Below are positions 26,698 through 36,070 of a stretch of 64,000 nt of DNA, piece after piece. The DNA is taken from assembly GCA_025210515.1 (NCBI GenBank), contig JAOARM010000045.1:19199-83198 (forward strand), in the 5' to 3' direction. Source of the DNA: Vallitalea sp. Its GTDB lineage: Bacteria; Bacillota; Clostridia; Lachnospirales; Vallitaleaceae. Position 1 is the stretch's first letter, and the number at the start of each line of letters is the position of its first letter. The translations under genes were made by a program, and so were the position numbers. A model generated the notes under the pieces. It did no database searches and had not been told where the DNA came from. It saw only the letters and a list, made by a program, of their open reading frames with translations.

Positions 26698-27429
26698 TTA
26701 ATAATTACTAACCGACTCTAGCTTAACTTCTTCATCAAATACCATGTTTTCTCTTTCATAAGCTTCTTTTAATATTTTTAGTGCTGATGACATACTAATT
26801 CCAAATCTTCTAGCACCTGCATGATACATTTCTTCTAGAGTAGCTAAACTTCTTACGCCTCCAGCTACTTTAATTAATGCATCATCTTTAACTACTTCTT
26901 TTATTATTTTCACTGTATTTACTGTAGAAGGCTTTGTTGCCCATCCAGTTCCAGTTTTTACATATGTGACGCCTGCTTTTACTGCGAGCTTACTTGCTAT
27001 TTTTATTTCATCATCTGTTAAATATGCAATTTCAATTATGGCTTTTACTGGAATATCACCAGCTACATCCACAACAGATTTAATATCATCATATACTAAA
27101 TCGTATTCCTCAGATTTTAAAGCTCCTACATTTATTACCATATCTATTTCATCACAACCAGCTTGTATCATACTTATTGCTGTATCTACTTTTGTCTTAG
27201 TTAAATCGGCTCCTGAAGGAAAACCAACTACTCCCCCTACTAAAATATTATCATCATTTTTAAGTTCATTTATTAAAATACCTGTGAAGCAAGGCATAAC
27301 AAATGTACAGATAAAGTTGTACTTCTTAGCAATCTCTACTATTTCGTTTACTTCATCTAATGTAACATCCGTTCTGACAGCACTTATATCAATAAGTCTT
27401 GGTATTTCTTCAACACTTAATTTAGTCAT
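26698..27429 (-). CDS. deoC: Deoxyribose-phosphate aldolase (DeoC family)
   Basis: A 243-residue class I aldolase of the DeoC/DERA family. The Schiff-base lysine is K158 in YVKTGTGW, the second lysine K187 in IKVAGG, and the acidic partner D96 in DEIDMVIN. The known reaction splits 2-deoxyribose-5-phosphate into acetaldehyde and glyceraldehyde-3-phosphate. It is the first gene of a long operon with a sugar kinase, ABC transporter and alcohol dehydrogenase, rather than with nucleoside genes (deoD, pdp, cdd). The substrate may therefore be a free deoxy-sugar or an analogue. The promoter contains an operator (27478-27498). Confidence 0.87.
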   Translation of the reverse strand: MTKLSVEEIPRLIDISAVRTDVTLDEVNEIVEIAKKYNFICTFVMPCFTGILINELKNDDNILVGGVVGFPSGADLTKTKVDTAISMIQAGCDEIDMVINVGALKSEEYDLVYDDIKSVVDVAGDIPVKAIIEIAYLTDDEIKIASKLAVKAGVTYVKTGTGWATKPSTVNTVKIIKEVVKDDALIKVAGGVRSLATLEEMYHAGARRFGISMSSALKILKEAYERENMVFDEEVKLESVSNY

Positions 27430-27475
27430 TAATATTCGCCTCCATATATTACGTATTCTTTTTCTTTATAATATA

Positions 27476-27504
27476 ATGGTAACATTATTATGTTTGCCAG
27501 TCAA
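27476..27504 (-). promoter_or_regulatory. deoC operon promoter with embedded operator
   Basis: On the minus strand, -35 TTGACT (27499-27504) and -10 TACCAT (27476-27481) are 17 bp apart. The spacer is filled by the imperfect palindrome at 27478-27498, whose 15-nt core AACATTATTATGTTT (27481-27495) recurs exactly, inverted, at 28366-28380 upstream of the GntR gene. A repressor bound here would block RNA polymerase directly. Confidence 0.7.
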
Positions 27505-27573
27505 TATCAGTGAATAATAAATACATATTGTATTTTTTATATGTATTTTATGTTGATTTTGCACAAAAACACA

Positions 27574-27616
27574 AAAAATTGGTATCTAATTCATAATGAA
27601 TCAGATACCAATTTTT
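27574..27616 (-). terminator. Intrinsic terminator after the GntR regulator
   Basis: A 14-bp stem (27574-27587 with 27603-27616) begins 8 bp beyond the regulator stop and is followed on the minus strand by a T-run. It separates the regulator from the deoC operon, so the two are transcribed independently. Confidence 0.85.
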
Positions 27617-27623
27617 CTAATTA

Positions 27624-28340
27624 TTATACCCTTACAGTCGTATTAACTTCTAATTGATATTTGTCTGCTCTAATTTTTAAGTAATCATAAGTTATTGGTT
27701 TGTTTTTACAATATGTTGTTCTTTTCATACATATTAATGCTCTTTCATAAGGAATTTGGAGTATTTCTGCCTCCATAAAATTAGCATTTTTAGCAAATAT
27801 TTTATCCACTGCTGATTCAAGAACTATGCCATACTCACTCTCTAAAAATTTATACAATGATATTATTCTATAACTTTCTTTTTCTATATTAGGAACCAAT
27901 TGTTTGCTTATGTAATTCTCCATTATTGCAATTGGTATATCATCAGCAAGTTGTACTCTCTGAATACGAATAACTTCTTCTGTATTTTTCACCCCAAGAG
28001 CTTTTGCTACTGAAGAACTAGGAACAATAACATCAATACATACATTTCTAGGTTTTACTATACAACCTTGCTTTCTCAAAGTTTCAGAAATAGATGTAAC
28101 TCCATTAAGATATTGACTAAAATTCACATCAAGAACTTCCGTTCCACGACCTTGTTGCACTAATACAAAACCTTCTCTTGCTAATAATTCTATAGCTCTT
28201 CGAATAGTTGTTCTACTTACATCATACTCTTTTTCTAGTTCTTTCTCAGGCGGTAAAAACTCACCTACCTCATATACATTATTATTAATTTTCTTCTTCA
28301 ATAATGCATATACATTCATATATGCTGGGACTTTTACCAT
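27624..28340 (-). CDS. GntR-family (HutC/UTRA) transcriptional regulator
   Basis: A 238-residue regulator. The N-terminal GntR winged helix spans about 8-72 (PPEKELEKEYDVSRTTIRRA, LAREGFVLVQQGRGTEV), and a UTRA ligand-binding domain follows to the end (RIQRVQLADDIPIAI). It lies directly upstream of the deoC operon. The shared operator core at 28366-28380 and 27481-27495 makes it the likely local repressor and an autoregulator. The effector is probably the phosphorylated or free sugar of the pathway (inference). Confidence 0.87.
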   Translation of the reverse strand: MVKVPAYMNVYALLKKKINNNVYEVGEFLPPEKELEKEYDVSRTTIRRAIELLAREGFVLVQQGRGTEVLDVNFSQYLNGVTSISETLRKQGCIVKPRNVCIDVIVPSSSVAKALGVKNTEEVIRIQRVQLADDIPIAIMENYISKQLVPNIEKESYRIISLYKFLESEYGIVLESAVDKIFAKNANFMEAEILQIPYERALICMKRTTYCKNKPITYDYLKIRADKYQLEVNTTVRV

Positions 28341-28361
28341 ATACTCACCACCAATTCAGTA

Positions 28362-28384
28362 ATGTAAACATAATAATGTTTATT
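28362..28384. promoter_or_regulatory. Operator upstream of the GntR gene
   Basis: The sequence GTAAACATAATAATGTTTA is a near-perfect palindrome (AAACAT/ATGTTT arms). It contains, inverted, the same 15-nt core found in the deoC promoter. It lies about 25 bp upstream of the regulator's start codon, a position fitting autorepression. Confidence 0.65.
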
Positions 28385-28529
28385 AATTCAACCATAAAGT
28401 TACTACATGTATATTTGATAGTATAGTATATATTGATTATAATTACAATATTCCATATTAACTTTTTATTAATTATTACTATATTGTCTGCACAACATGT
28501 TAATCATTTAATATCTAGCAATCACAATA

Positions 28530-29567
28530 TTAATTAATATATTCATACATCATTAACACTAAACTATCAATTACCTTTTGATTAAGGTGATAGTTCATAT
28601 AGTTACCATCTCTTTGCTTTGATACTATCCCTGCTTTGTACAATATCTTTAAATGCTTAGAAATACATGCCTCAGTTAATTCTAGTTCACCTGCTAACTT
28701 TTGCGTTGACATAGGCTGTTTATATAGATGCTTAATTATTTGCATTCTAGTTTCATCAGCTAAACTTTTTAGAATACTTAGTGTGTCTTTAGGCATTTTA
28801 TTTGCATCATAAGATGTAATATAAGTAGGTATAATAAGCTTAATACTTCTTTCACCACATCCTAATAGTAAATGAGGTATTGTAAAACTATCAACAACTA
28901 AAACTATTTTTTCTATATCTTTCTTATAATATTCAAATAGTTTATATTTATGAAAGTTCACTTTATCATCTGTAACTTCTATTCTTGGATGCAAAGTATT
29001 AATATATTTATATATAGATATGTTCTTACATCTGTCAAATTCTCTTTTTAATTTTCTAATAAGTAGTGGTTCAGAAAAAGATATTTCTTCAACAAAATAA
29101 TTATAATAATATTCCTTTAGAAAACTAATAATTCTATGTCTAAATAATTCTGGTCTCTTTATTATTTTAATATACTTATCTTCTATTGAATTATCTATAT
29201 ATCCTCTTTCTACTGCATTAGCTATTGTTTCTACTTTAACTTCACCATTAAATAGTGTATGTAAAAAATCAATAATCTTGATTTTTTCTATTGAATTAAT
29301 GCATTCTGAAATACTCATATTCCATAAATTTTCATCTTCAAGAAATGAAAGTATTCCTAGAAAAGAAGTAGAAACATCTTCATATTCAACTAGTTCTTGA
29401 ATCATTTTGTTAGAAAACTTACTTAATACTTTGTCACTCCATTTCTCTCTTGATAAATGATGTTGACAATTAGACAGCACATGTAAGCTGGCTATCATTT
29501 CGTGAAAAGGCGAGTATACAAAATTAACTTGAGTTTGGTTTTCATTGTCATAATAAGTTAAATACAT
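28530..29567 (-). CDS. ArsR-family regulator with DUF5937-like N-terminal domain
   Basis: A 345-residue protein with a C-terminal ArsR-type winged helix (about 255-340: LKSLADETRMQIIKHLYKQP, LAGELELTEACISKHLKIL). The long N-terminal domain is of the DUF5937 kind, beginning VNFVYSPFHEMIASLHVL. No CxC metal site is present in the helix, so metal sensing is unlikely. The ATG at 29567 is preferred because GAGGGA sits 5 nt upstream, inside the longer frame that starts at 29579. It lies in line with the ABC-2 exporter genes and may regulate them. Confidence 0.78.
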   Translation of the reverse strand: MYLTYYDNENQTQVNFVYSPFHEMIASLHVLSNCQHHLSREKWSDKVLSKFSNKMIQELVEYEDVSTSFLGILSFLEDENLWNMSISECINSIEKIKIIDFLHTLFNGEVKVETIANAVERGYIDNSIEDKYIKIIKRPELFRHRIISFLKEYYYNYFVEEISFSEPLLIRKLKREFDRCKNISIYKYINTLHPRIEVTDDKVNFHKYKLFEYYKKDIEKIVLVVDSFTIPHLLLGCGERSIKLIIPTYITSYDANKMPKDTLSILKSLADETRMQIIKHLYKQPMSTQKLAGELELTEACISKHLKILYKAGIVSKQRDGNYMNYHLNQKVIDSLVLMMYEYIN

Positions 29568-29670
29568 ATTATCCCTCATCTATATATTGATAATACTATT
29601 ATAACACCATTAATGAATAAGTAAATATATGCTTAATTATAACTACTTCTCTAAGTAGTATAGATAGTCA

Positions 29671-30486
29671 CTAAAAAAGTGTTGCCGTACCATTTTTCAT
29701 TGCTCTTTTTTCACCAATTTTCATAATAACAATTGATATTGCTAATAATATAATTCCCATTAATATGCATATTAAATATTCATATTTCATATCTTCTATT
29801 CTAATATTGTACATTAATGATTTTCTAAGAACTATTATTATATAGGTTATAGGAAAAATATACCCAATACCTTTAGCCCATATAGGCATATGTTCAAATG
29901 GCATCTTAGCACCAGTAAACATTTCAACTGGATCTCCAAAAATCGTGAACAAAAAGCCACTATCTCTTGACATTAAGAATAAGCTATTCAAAAACACGCC
30001 CCATATAATTGATAAAATACATAGTAATAGTATGCTTAATATTAGAGATAATATATTAATACTAAGGAAATCTTTAAATAATATTAACATACCAACTGAA
30101 AATACAACAAACATCCAAATACTACCAAATAACGAAGCTATACTATTACCTATCAACATTGCAATTCTATTAGATGGTGACATATATAGCAATTCTAATG
30201 TACCAGATATCCTAATAGCATATGAAGATTGCCAAGCAGATTGAATAAGAGAATAAAAGAATTTCATAGCAACAAATCCTATTAATAGAAATAAATAAAT
30301 TTCTTCATTATGCTGTAATCCTATTTTTTTCATCAATATATTATTAGAAAAAGGTTTGTATGAGTAATATATATTTATAAATCCTAACACTGGCCATAAA
30401 AATAATGATAAATATATAGTTTTATTAAAAAAATAGTTTTTATGTTGTAATCTTACATTAGCATATACTAATCTTATGAAACTCAT
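29671..30486 (-). CDS. ABC-2 type transporter permease
   Basis: A 271-residue membrane protein with about six hydrophobic segments and ABC-2 permease features (GTLELLYMSPSNRIAMLIGNS near 95-115). It is the third gene of permease-ATPase-permease. Together with the gene at 31324 it probably forms a heterodimeric exporter. The substrate is unknown. Confidence 0.8.
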   Translation of the reverse strand: MSFIRLVYANVRLQHKNYFFNKTIYLSLFLWPVLGFINIYYSYKPFSNNILMKKIGLQHNEEIYLFLLIGFVAMKFFYSLIQSAWQSSYAIRISGTLELLYMSPSNRIAMLIGNSIASLFGSIWMFVVFSVGMLILFKDFLSINILSLILSILLLCILSIIWGVFLNSLFLMSRDSGFLFTIFGDPVEMFTGAKMPFEHMPIWAKGIGYIFPITYIIIVLRKSLMYNIRIEDMKYEYLICILMGIILLAISIVIMKIGEKRAMKNGTATLF

Positions 30487-30540
30487 TGAATCACTTCCTT
30501 ATCTTATATTTAATACATAGATTATCCTACAGTAACACAA

Positions 30541-31311
30541 TTATGCTATTGATTTAGATATTAACATAATAGCATCTTCTAACTTGCAATTTTTAATATG
30601 AGAACATGTATTTATAATCTCTGTAGTGGTACCTTCTTTTATTAATTTTCCTTTATTCATCAAATAAATATAATCACATAATTCTTCTACTTCTTCCATG
30701 TAATGTGTAGTTAATAAAATTCCTTTATTGTTTTCTTTTGCTAACTTTTTAAATAATTCTCTAATATCTTTTGCAATCTGTATATCTAATCCTAGAGTAG
30801 GTTCATCAAGAAAAATATAATCTGGATTATTAATTAATCCTCTAGCTATTTGTAATCTTTGTTTCATTCCTTTTGAGAATTTTTCTACTGGAATATCTGC
30901 TTTATCTTCCAATCCTGTAATATTTAGCAAATACTTTATTCGTTCATTAAGTGATTTACCATATAACCCATATAAACTACCAAAATATCTAAGATTCTCT
31001 CTTGCTGTTAATCTCCAATATATCATTCGTTCTCCGCCAGCAATCATGTTGATTTTATTTTTAATAACATGCTTTTTATTGCTTATTCCATCATATAAAA
31101 TTGTACCTTCTGTAGGTTCAAGTAGAGTTGCAAGCATTTTTACTGTTGTTGTTTTCCCAGCACCGTTAATACCTAATAAGCCTGTAATCTCACCCTTTTT
31201 TATTACAATACTAAGATCATCAACTGCTTTTAATATACTTTTATTAGAATTTAGAAATCCTCTCTTTTCTTTTATAACAAATGACTTTGATACATTTTTC
31301 ACTTCAATCAT
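30541..31311 (-). CDS. ABC-2 type transporter ATP-binding protein
   Basis: A 256-residue ATPase with Walker A GINGAGKTT (47-55), signature FSKGMKQRLQIARGL, Walker B IFLDEPTLGLD and the H-loop TTHYMEE. It is the CcmA/NatA-like exporter type. It lies between two ABC-2 permease genes and was read in the same direction with 12- and 54-bp gaps, so the three form one exporter operon. Confidence 0.88.
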   Translation of the reverse strand: MIEVKNVSKSFVIKEKRGFLNSNKSILKAVDDLSIVIKKGEITGLLGINGAGKTTTVKMLATLLEPTEGTILYDGISNKKHVIKNKINMIAGGERMIYWRLTARENLRYFGSLYGLYGKSLNERIKYLLNITGLEDKADIPVEKFSKGMKQRLQIARGLINNPDYIFLDEPTLGLDIQIAKDIRELFKKLAKENNKGILLTTHYMEEVEELCDYIYLMNKGKLIKEGTTTEIINTCSHIKNCKLEDAIMLISKSIA

Positions 31312-31323
31312 ATTATTCTTCTC

Positions 31324-32139
31324 CTATCCTTCTATATTTTCTAATGCAATCTTTTCTACTTTTTTCATTGTCATTAATCCAATAGTTGTATATATAACAC
31401 CTTGTATTAATAACGCCCATATAGAATTTGCTTCTATACTTATAGAACTACCTCTTAATAATATACTTCTAAATAATTTCACAGAATGAGTAACAGGAAT
31501 AAAATAAGATATTTTTGCTACTATACTAGGCAGATATTCAATAGGAAAATTAATTCCACATATCAAAAACATTATTGTGAAAAGAGTATTTTGTGAAATA
31601 TATGTATCTCTTGTATATAACATAATATTTGCCAATAATAATGATAAGCCTAGAAAAGCAAATAAAGATATTAGTAACACAATAATAAATGACCCTAAAT
31701 GAAAATATGGAAATTTCACACCAAATATAAGTAAAATAGGGATTGCAAATATTAATTCGCAAAAAGTATGAATTGTTTGTGCAACCATATAAGCAAGAAA
31801 ATAAAATCCACGATTATAAGGTGCCAACATGACACTTTCAAGTGTCCCTAGACGTTTTTCTGTAATCAAACTTCTACTTACATTTAATAAAGTACTTACT
31901 GTAAATGAATATACTAATATTCCAACCAAAATATATCCCATATAATTACTTGTTCCAGTACGGTATATAAAATCATTATCTACCTGACCATCAAATATAT
32001 TGTTATACAATATATGAGAATATAACAACGTATAAAAGATTGTAAATAAGCTTCCAATAAAGAAGCTTCTAGGATAAGCTCTGTGTAATGTTAGAAAATA
32101 CTTATAAATATTAGCTTTAAAAACATATACATTCTTCAA
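31324..32139 (-). CDS. ABC-2 type transporter permease
   Basis: A 271-residue membrane protein, first gene of the exporter operon. It has about six membrane spans and the typical internal segment EKRLGTLESVMLAPYNRGF near 93-111. It is a distant homologue of the 29671-30486 permease. The start follows an AGGAGGAAT site, itself downstream of a promoter and a large palindrome. Confidence 0.8.
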   Translation of the reverse strand: MKNVYVFKANIYKYFLTLHRAYPRSFFIGSLFTIFYTLLYSHILYNNIFDGQVDNDFIYRTGTSNYMGYILVGILVYSFTVSTLLNVSRSLITEKRLGTLESVMLAPYNRGFYFLAYMVAQTIHTFCELIFAIPILLIFGVKFPYFHLGSFIIVLLISLFAFLGLSLLLANIMLYTRDTYISQNTLFTIMFLICGINFPIEYLPSIVAKISYFIPVTHSVKLFRSILLRGSSISIEANSIWALLIQGVIYTTIGLMTMKKVEKIALENIEG

Positions 32140-32157
32140 ATCTAATTCCTCCTTATT

Positions 32158-32181
32158 TTGATTAACTGTTTAGTTAATCAA
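32158..32181. promoter_or_regulatory. Perfect 24-bp palindromic operator upstream of the exporter operon
   Basis: TTGATTAACT-GTTT-AGTTAATCAA has ten-base arms that match perfectly around a 4-bp centre. It lies between the transcription start expected from the 32208-32235 promoter and the ribosome site of the first permease gene, so a bound repressor would block elongation or a closer promoter. TTAACT/AGTTAA dyads are common for TetR and some ArsR/MarR repressors. The only nearby candidate is the ArsR/DUF5937 protein. Confidence 0.7.
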
Positions 32182-32207
32182 TTAGTAGTATAATTTTAGG
32201 CGGAAGT

Positions 32208-32235
32208 ATTATATCAAAATATATTTTATTGTCAA
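32208..32235 (-). promoter_or_regulatory. Sigma-A promoter of the ABC-2 exporter operon
   Basis: On the minus strand a consensus -35 TTGACA (32230-32235) and -10 TATAAT (32208-32213) are separated by 16 bp. With perfect hexamers this should be a strong promoter held down by the operator at 32158-32181. Confidence 0.75.
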
Positions 32236-32342
32236 TATTAAATTCAATTAATATAATTATGATCTGAGCCATAAATGATAATATCTTGAACCTAATTAAT
32301 ATAATTACAAGGAGAATTTCATATGCTTTTTTATTACATACA

Positions 32343-32379
32343 AAAAGACTAGCTTTTTGTCTTAGAAAGCTAGTCTTTT
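32343..32379 (-). terminator. Intrinsic terminator after the glycerophosphodiesterase
   Basis: A 14-bp perfect stem (32343-32356 with 32366-32379, AAAAGACTAGCTTT and complement) is flanked by T-runs. It lies 40 bp past the stop of the phosphodiesterase gene. Confidence 0.85.
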
Positions 32380-32418
32380 ACTCATTAATCTTTTTATTGA
32401 AGAAATTTACTATATAGT

Positions 32419-33177
32419 TTATTTATTACAATGATCTATAACCTTAATTTCAAAGCCTTCAAAAACTACATTACTACAATAATGCAGAGCCTCTTTATAT
32501 TCTTCTTCACTTTTTGCTGTCCATCCTAATATTAATTTTCCTCTTAATTTTTGTAATTTCACTGGAAAGCTATCTAAATATTTAATTTCGTAATTAATGA
32601 AATCTGGTTTGCTTACTGAATTTAATAATAGATTTTTTAATAAAAATTTAGTTACTAAACTTAGCTTTTCTTTTCTATAACTTCCTGATAATTGACCTCT
32701 TATAACACTGGGAGCATTATTATAAAACCAACCTACTGAAAATGGGTTAAATGACTGTATAGCATACTCCCCTCTATATTGTTTTAATAAATCATATGTT
32801 TTCTTCTCTAATCTTCCTGCTTTTCCTCTATTTTTTAGTTCAATTAATAATTCCACTTTACCATCAACTAATGTTAATACATCTTTAAAAAGCGGTATTT
32901 TTTCTTGACTATCTTGTAAATTCAAATTTGATATTTCATCATAAGTACAGTCTTCAATTAATTTATCTATACCTGTAAGTCTTTTTAAGTTATCATCATG
33001 AAAAACAACTATGTTATTATCTAATAAAATATGTATATCAAGTTCAATAGCATAACCTAATTCTATTGCTCTTTCAAATGCCTTAATAGAATTTTCTGGA
33101 GCATCAATATTATTATGAAATCCCCTATGTGCAATGCCCTTAGTTTCTAACCAAGAACAATTAACTCTGTTCTTCAT
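32419..33177 (-). CDS. Glycerophosphodiester phosphodiesterase
   Basis: A 252-residue GDPD-family enzyme. Catalytic and metal residues are present: H17-R18 in AHRGFH, E46 and D48 in AIELDIH, and H60 in VVFHDDNLKRLTG. No signal peptide is seen, so it is cytoplasmic. It hydrolyses glycerophosphodiesters to glycerol-3-phosphate and an alcohol. It stands as a single gene between terminators. Confidence 0.88.
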   Translation of the reverse strand: MKNRVNCSWLETKGIAHRGFHNNIDAPENSIKAFERAIELGYAIELDIHILLDNNIVVFHDDNLKRLTGIDKLIEDCTYDEISNLNLQDSQEKIPLFKDVLTLVDGKVELLIELKNRGKAGRLEKKTYDLLKQYRGEYAIQSFNPFSVGWFYNNAPSVIRGQLSGSYRKEKLSLVTKFLLKNLLLNSVSKPDFINYEIKYLDSFPVKLQKLRGKLILGWTAKSEEEYKEALHYCSNVVFEGFEIKVIDHCNK

Positions 33178-33261
33178 AGTTAAATTCCTCCCCTCAATAT
33201 CATTAATAAAATATTATTATATTATATCATTTTTTTCAATAATTTGTTCTAACTAATATTA

Positions 33262-33305
33262 AAAGAGGGTGTGGGGTATAAAATTCATTACTCCACATCC
33301 TCTTT
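33262..33305 (-). terminator. Intrinsic terminator after the chemoreceptor
   Basis: A 17-bp stem with two G-U pairs (33262-33278 with 33289-33305) is followed on the minus strand by TTTTAATATT. It begins 34 bp after the chemoreceptor stop. Confidence 0.85.
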
Positions 33306-33338
33306 ATTAGTTATGTTAATAATATTAAATTTTGGTTA

Positions 33339-35417
33339 TTACTTTACTTTGAATTTTGATATTAAAGTTAATAATTCTTCAGCTAACTTAGATAATTGCT
33401 GAGTAGAAGTCTCCATATTTTTTAATGAAGCTGCTTGCTCTTCAATAGATGCTGAAACTTCTTGAGTACCTGCTGCATTTTGTTCTGATATTGCAGATAA
33501 TCCTTGTATCATATCCATTACATCATCTTTATTATGATTCATCTGTATTTCAGATTCATTTAATTTTGTTATTGCGTCTTTTGTAATATCAATAGCATTT
33601 GATATTTCTTTATATTTTTCTTCAGTTTTTTGTACGCTATTAACTTGAGCTTTAACAATATCAAGAACTCTATTAATCGTATCAACTGCAAGAATAGAAC
33701 TATCAGTTAACTCTTTTACCATATTATCAATTTTCTCAGATGATTGTGTTGATTGTTCAGCTAACTTCCTTATTTCATCTGCAACAACTGCAAATCCTTT
33801 GCCTGCTTCACCAGCTCTAGCTGCTTCTATAGCTGCATTTAGAGCAAGTAAATTCGTTTGTTCTGATATAGACGTTATAAGGCTACTTGCTTCACCAATA
33901 TTACCTACCTTCTCATTTGTTTCATTAACAATTACGGAAATATCTTGTGAAGAATTTTTAGTTTCATGTGTTTTATCTGTTAAATCTTCAATAATCTTTA
34001 ATCCTTCATCAATAAGCCCTACTACATCTTCTGTTCTTTGGTTTATATTATTAACTAATTCCTTATTACTTTCTATGGAATCACCTATATTATATACTTT
34101 CTGTGCTCCTACTTCTGTGTTCTGAGCTTGTTCTGTTGTTCCTTTTGCAATCTCTTCTGTTGAAAGAGCTACCTCATTTGATATCTGAGAAACATTTATA
34201 CTCATAGAATATAATTCTTCTGAAGCAGTTGAAACATTTTCAGATGAATTAATAATAGATTTAATTATTTGTCCAAATTCATCTATTAATGTCTGTAATG
34301 CATTTGATAATGTTCCTATTTCATCTTTTCTATTTATATACTTCATAGGAATATTCTCTGTTAAATCTCCTGTAGACATTTTTTTAGCAAATTTCACCGC
34401 TACCATAATTGGCTTAGATATTTTTTTACCGATAAGTATAGATATAAAAACAGCTACAAAAAATCCAATTATAGATATAATTAAGATATAATATGTTATT
34501 ACATCTAATTGACTATATATTTCTTTAAGCGGTGGACAAACACCTAATATCCAACCATTCCTTAACTTATGAAATCCCACAACTTTTTTCTTACCATTCA
34601 CTTTATAGAATTTTATTCCACCAGAGTTTTCCATCATATATTGTTTAACTTCTTTAAAAGCACCGTTGGCAACTAATTCTATATCATCATCACCTGTATA
34701 TGTAGGATGAACTAAAAACTCATACTCATCACATAATAAAAATGCATAACCCGTGTCATATATTTTTACATCTTTAATCATTTTTTCAAAGTCATCAAAT
34801 AATATATCAGTACCTACTACACCAACAACTTGTCCCCTATAAGTAATAGGATATGTATATGTTACTAGTTTAGCATCTAGATATTTATCTTCATAAGGCT
34901 CGCTCCAATACTCTTCTTCAGTTTCTATAGTCTCAAAAAACCATAAAAGTTCATCTGAGTGATTTGATAAATCTGCATATGTCAAAATCTGCTGTCTATC
35001 TACAAACTTATCATTTTGTTTAAAAAGCGGAACTTGTAAATCTACATTTACAAAGTCAGGTTTAAACACTACATATGTACTTACATTACCGTCTATAGAC
35101 TCTGAATATTTCTTTGTTACTTCTACAATACTAGTTCTTAATTTCTTTCTTACTTCTTCATCTGTTAAATTACTATATTGATCTTGATTAAGTAGTGTAC
35201 TTACTGAATTTTGCAATCCAATAATTTCTTTTTTTATAGTATGTAGTTTTCCATCAATAAATAGTCCCTTTTCTTTAGATAACGTATGAAGATGACTTGT
35301 TGCCTCTGTTCTTATTGCATTTGATGACATGGTCAATGATATTGATGCAATTAAAATAGTTATTAATGTGGAACATATTACCATAGCAATTATAATTCTA
35401 GTTTGTATTCTTCTCAT
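33339..35417 (-). CDS. Methyl-accepting chemotaxis protein
   Basis: A 692-residue chemoreceptor. TM1 is at about 8-30, followed by an extracytoplasmic dCache-type sensor (about 40-290, with [18 protein letters not shown] and VGVVGTDI). TM2 lies near 300-325, then a HAMP domain and a long coiled signalling domain with the conserved hairpin tip ([19 protein letters not shown]). It implies a motile cell. The dCache ligand is probably a small organic molecule but cannot be named. Confidence 0.9.
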   Translation of the reverse strand: MRRIQTRIIIAMVICSTLITILIASISLTMSSNAIRTEATSHLHTLSKEKGLFIDGKLHTIKKEIIGLQNSVSTLLNQDQYSNLTDEEVRKKLRTSIVEVTKKYSESIDGNVSTYVVFKPDFVNVDLQVPLFKQNDKFVDRQQILTYADLSNHSDELLWFFETIETEEEYWSEPYEDKYLDAKLVTYTYPITYRGQVVGVVGTDILFDDFEKMIKDVKIYDTGYAFLLCDEYEFLVHPTYTGDDDIELVANGAFKEVKQYMMENSGGIKFYKVNGKKKVVGFHKLRNGWILGVCPPLKEIYSQLDVITYYILIISIIGFFVAVFISILIGKKISKPIMVAVKFAKKMSTGDLTENIPMKYINRKDEIGTLSNALQTLIDEFGQIIKSIINSSENVSTASEELYSMSINVSQISNEVALSTEEIAKGTTEQAQNTEVGAQKVYNIGDSIESNKELVNNINQRTEDVVGLIDEGLKIIEDLTDKTHETKNSSQDISVIVNETNEKVGNIGEASSLITSISEQTNLLALNAAIEAARAGEAGKGFAVVADEIRKLAEQSTQSSEKIDNMVKELTDSSILAVDTINRVLDIVKAQVNSVQKTEEKYKEISNAIDITKDAITKLNESEIQMNHNKDDVMDMIQGLSAISEQNAAGTQEVSASIEEQAASLKNMETSTQQLSKLAEELLTLISKFKVK

Positions 35418-35607
35418 CCTTTAGTACTCCTTTTAAATCAAAATTGTTAATTGGTAAATTGATACTATATTAGATCAACCAACTCCTTATACATAATTAT
35501 TTTTTCCGACAACTAACAATCTCATTGTATCAGCAAATGACAGTTTTTTCAAGTTTTAGTTCATAATCCATACAATACATCATATAATAATATAATTAAA
35601 AAATAAT

Positions 35608-36042
35608 CTAATTATTCATTTTATTTAATAGATTTTTAAGACTTATCTTTAAAGCAATAGCTTCATCTTTTTCTAGATGTGTTTCACAAAATACTTGATG
35701 AGGTATTTCTATTGCTTTATCCTTTAATTTGCTACCTTTTTCTGTTATTATGATTATCATTATTCTTTCATCTTCACTTGATCTTCTTCTTAATAATAAT
35801 CCTTTTGATTCCATTTTCTTCAGTACAGGCGTTAATGTGCCTGAATCAAGATATAATTCATTTCCTAATTCTTTTACAGATAATTGGTTTTTTTCCCATA
35901 AAACCATCATAGTTAAATATTGTGTATAAGTTAAATCAAGTTTATCTAAAAAAGGCTTATATAGTTTAATTATTTCTCTAGAACAAGCATATAATGGAAA
36001 ACATAATTGATTTTCAAGTTTTAATAAGTCATCTTTTTTCAT
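35608..36042 (-). CDS. ohrR: OhrR-like MarR-family peroxide-sensing regulator
   Basis: A 144-residue MarR-family repressor. LENQLCFPLYACSREIIKLY closely matches the N-terminus of OhrR, where the reactive cysteine (here C14, with a second at C20) senses organic peroxides. The winged helix lies at about 52-100 (ELGNELYLDSGTLTPVLKKM). It is 28 bp downstream of the glutathione peroxidase gene and co-transcribed with it. An OhrR-type dyad overlies that promoter, so the pair is probably autoregulated. Confidence 0.85.
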   Translation of the reverse strand: MKKDDLLKLENQLCFPLYACSREIIKLYKPFLDKLDLTYTQYLTMMVLWEKNQLSVKELGNELYLDSGTLTPVLKKMESKGLLLRRRSSEDERIMIIIITEKGSKLKDKAIEIPHQVFCETHLEKDEAIALKISLKNLLNKMNN

Positions 36043-36070
36043 ATAGGGATTCCTCTCTCGTAAAAATATA

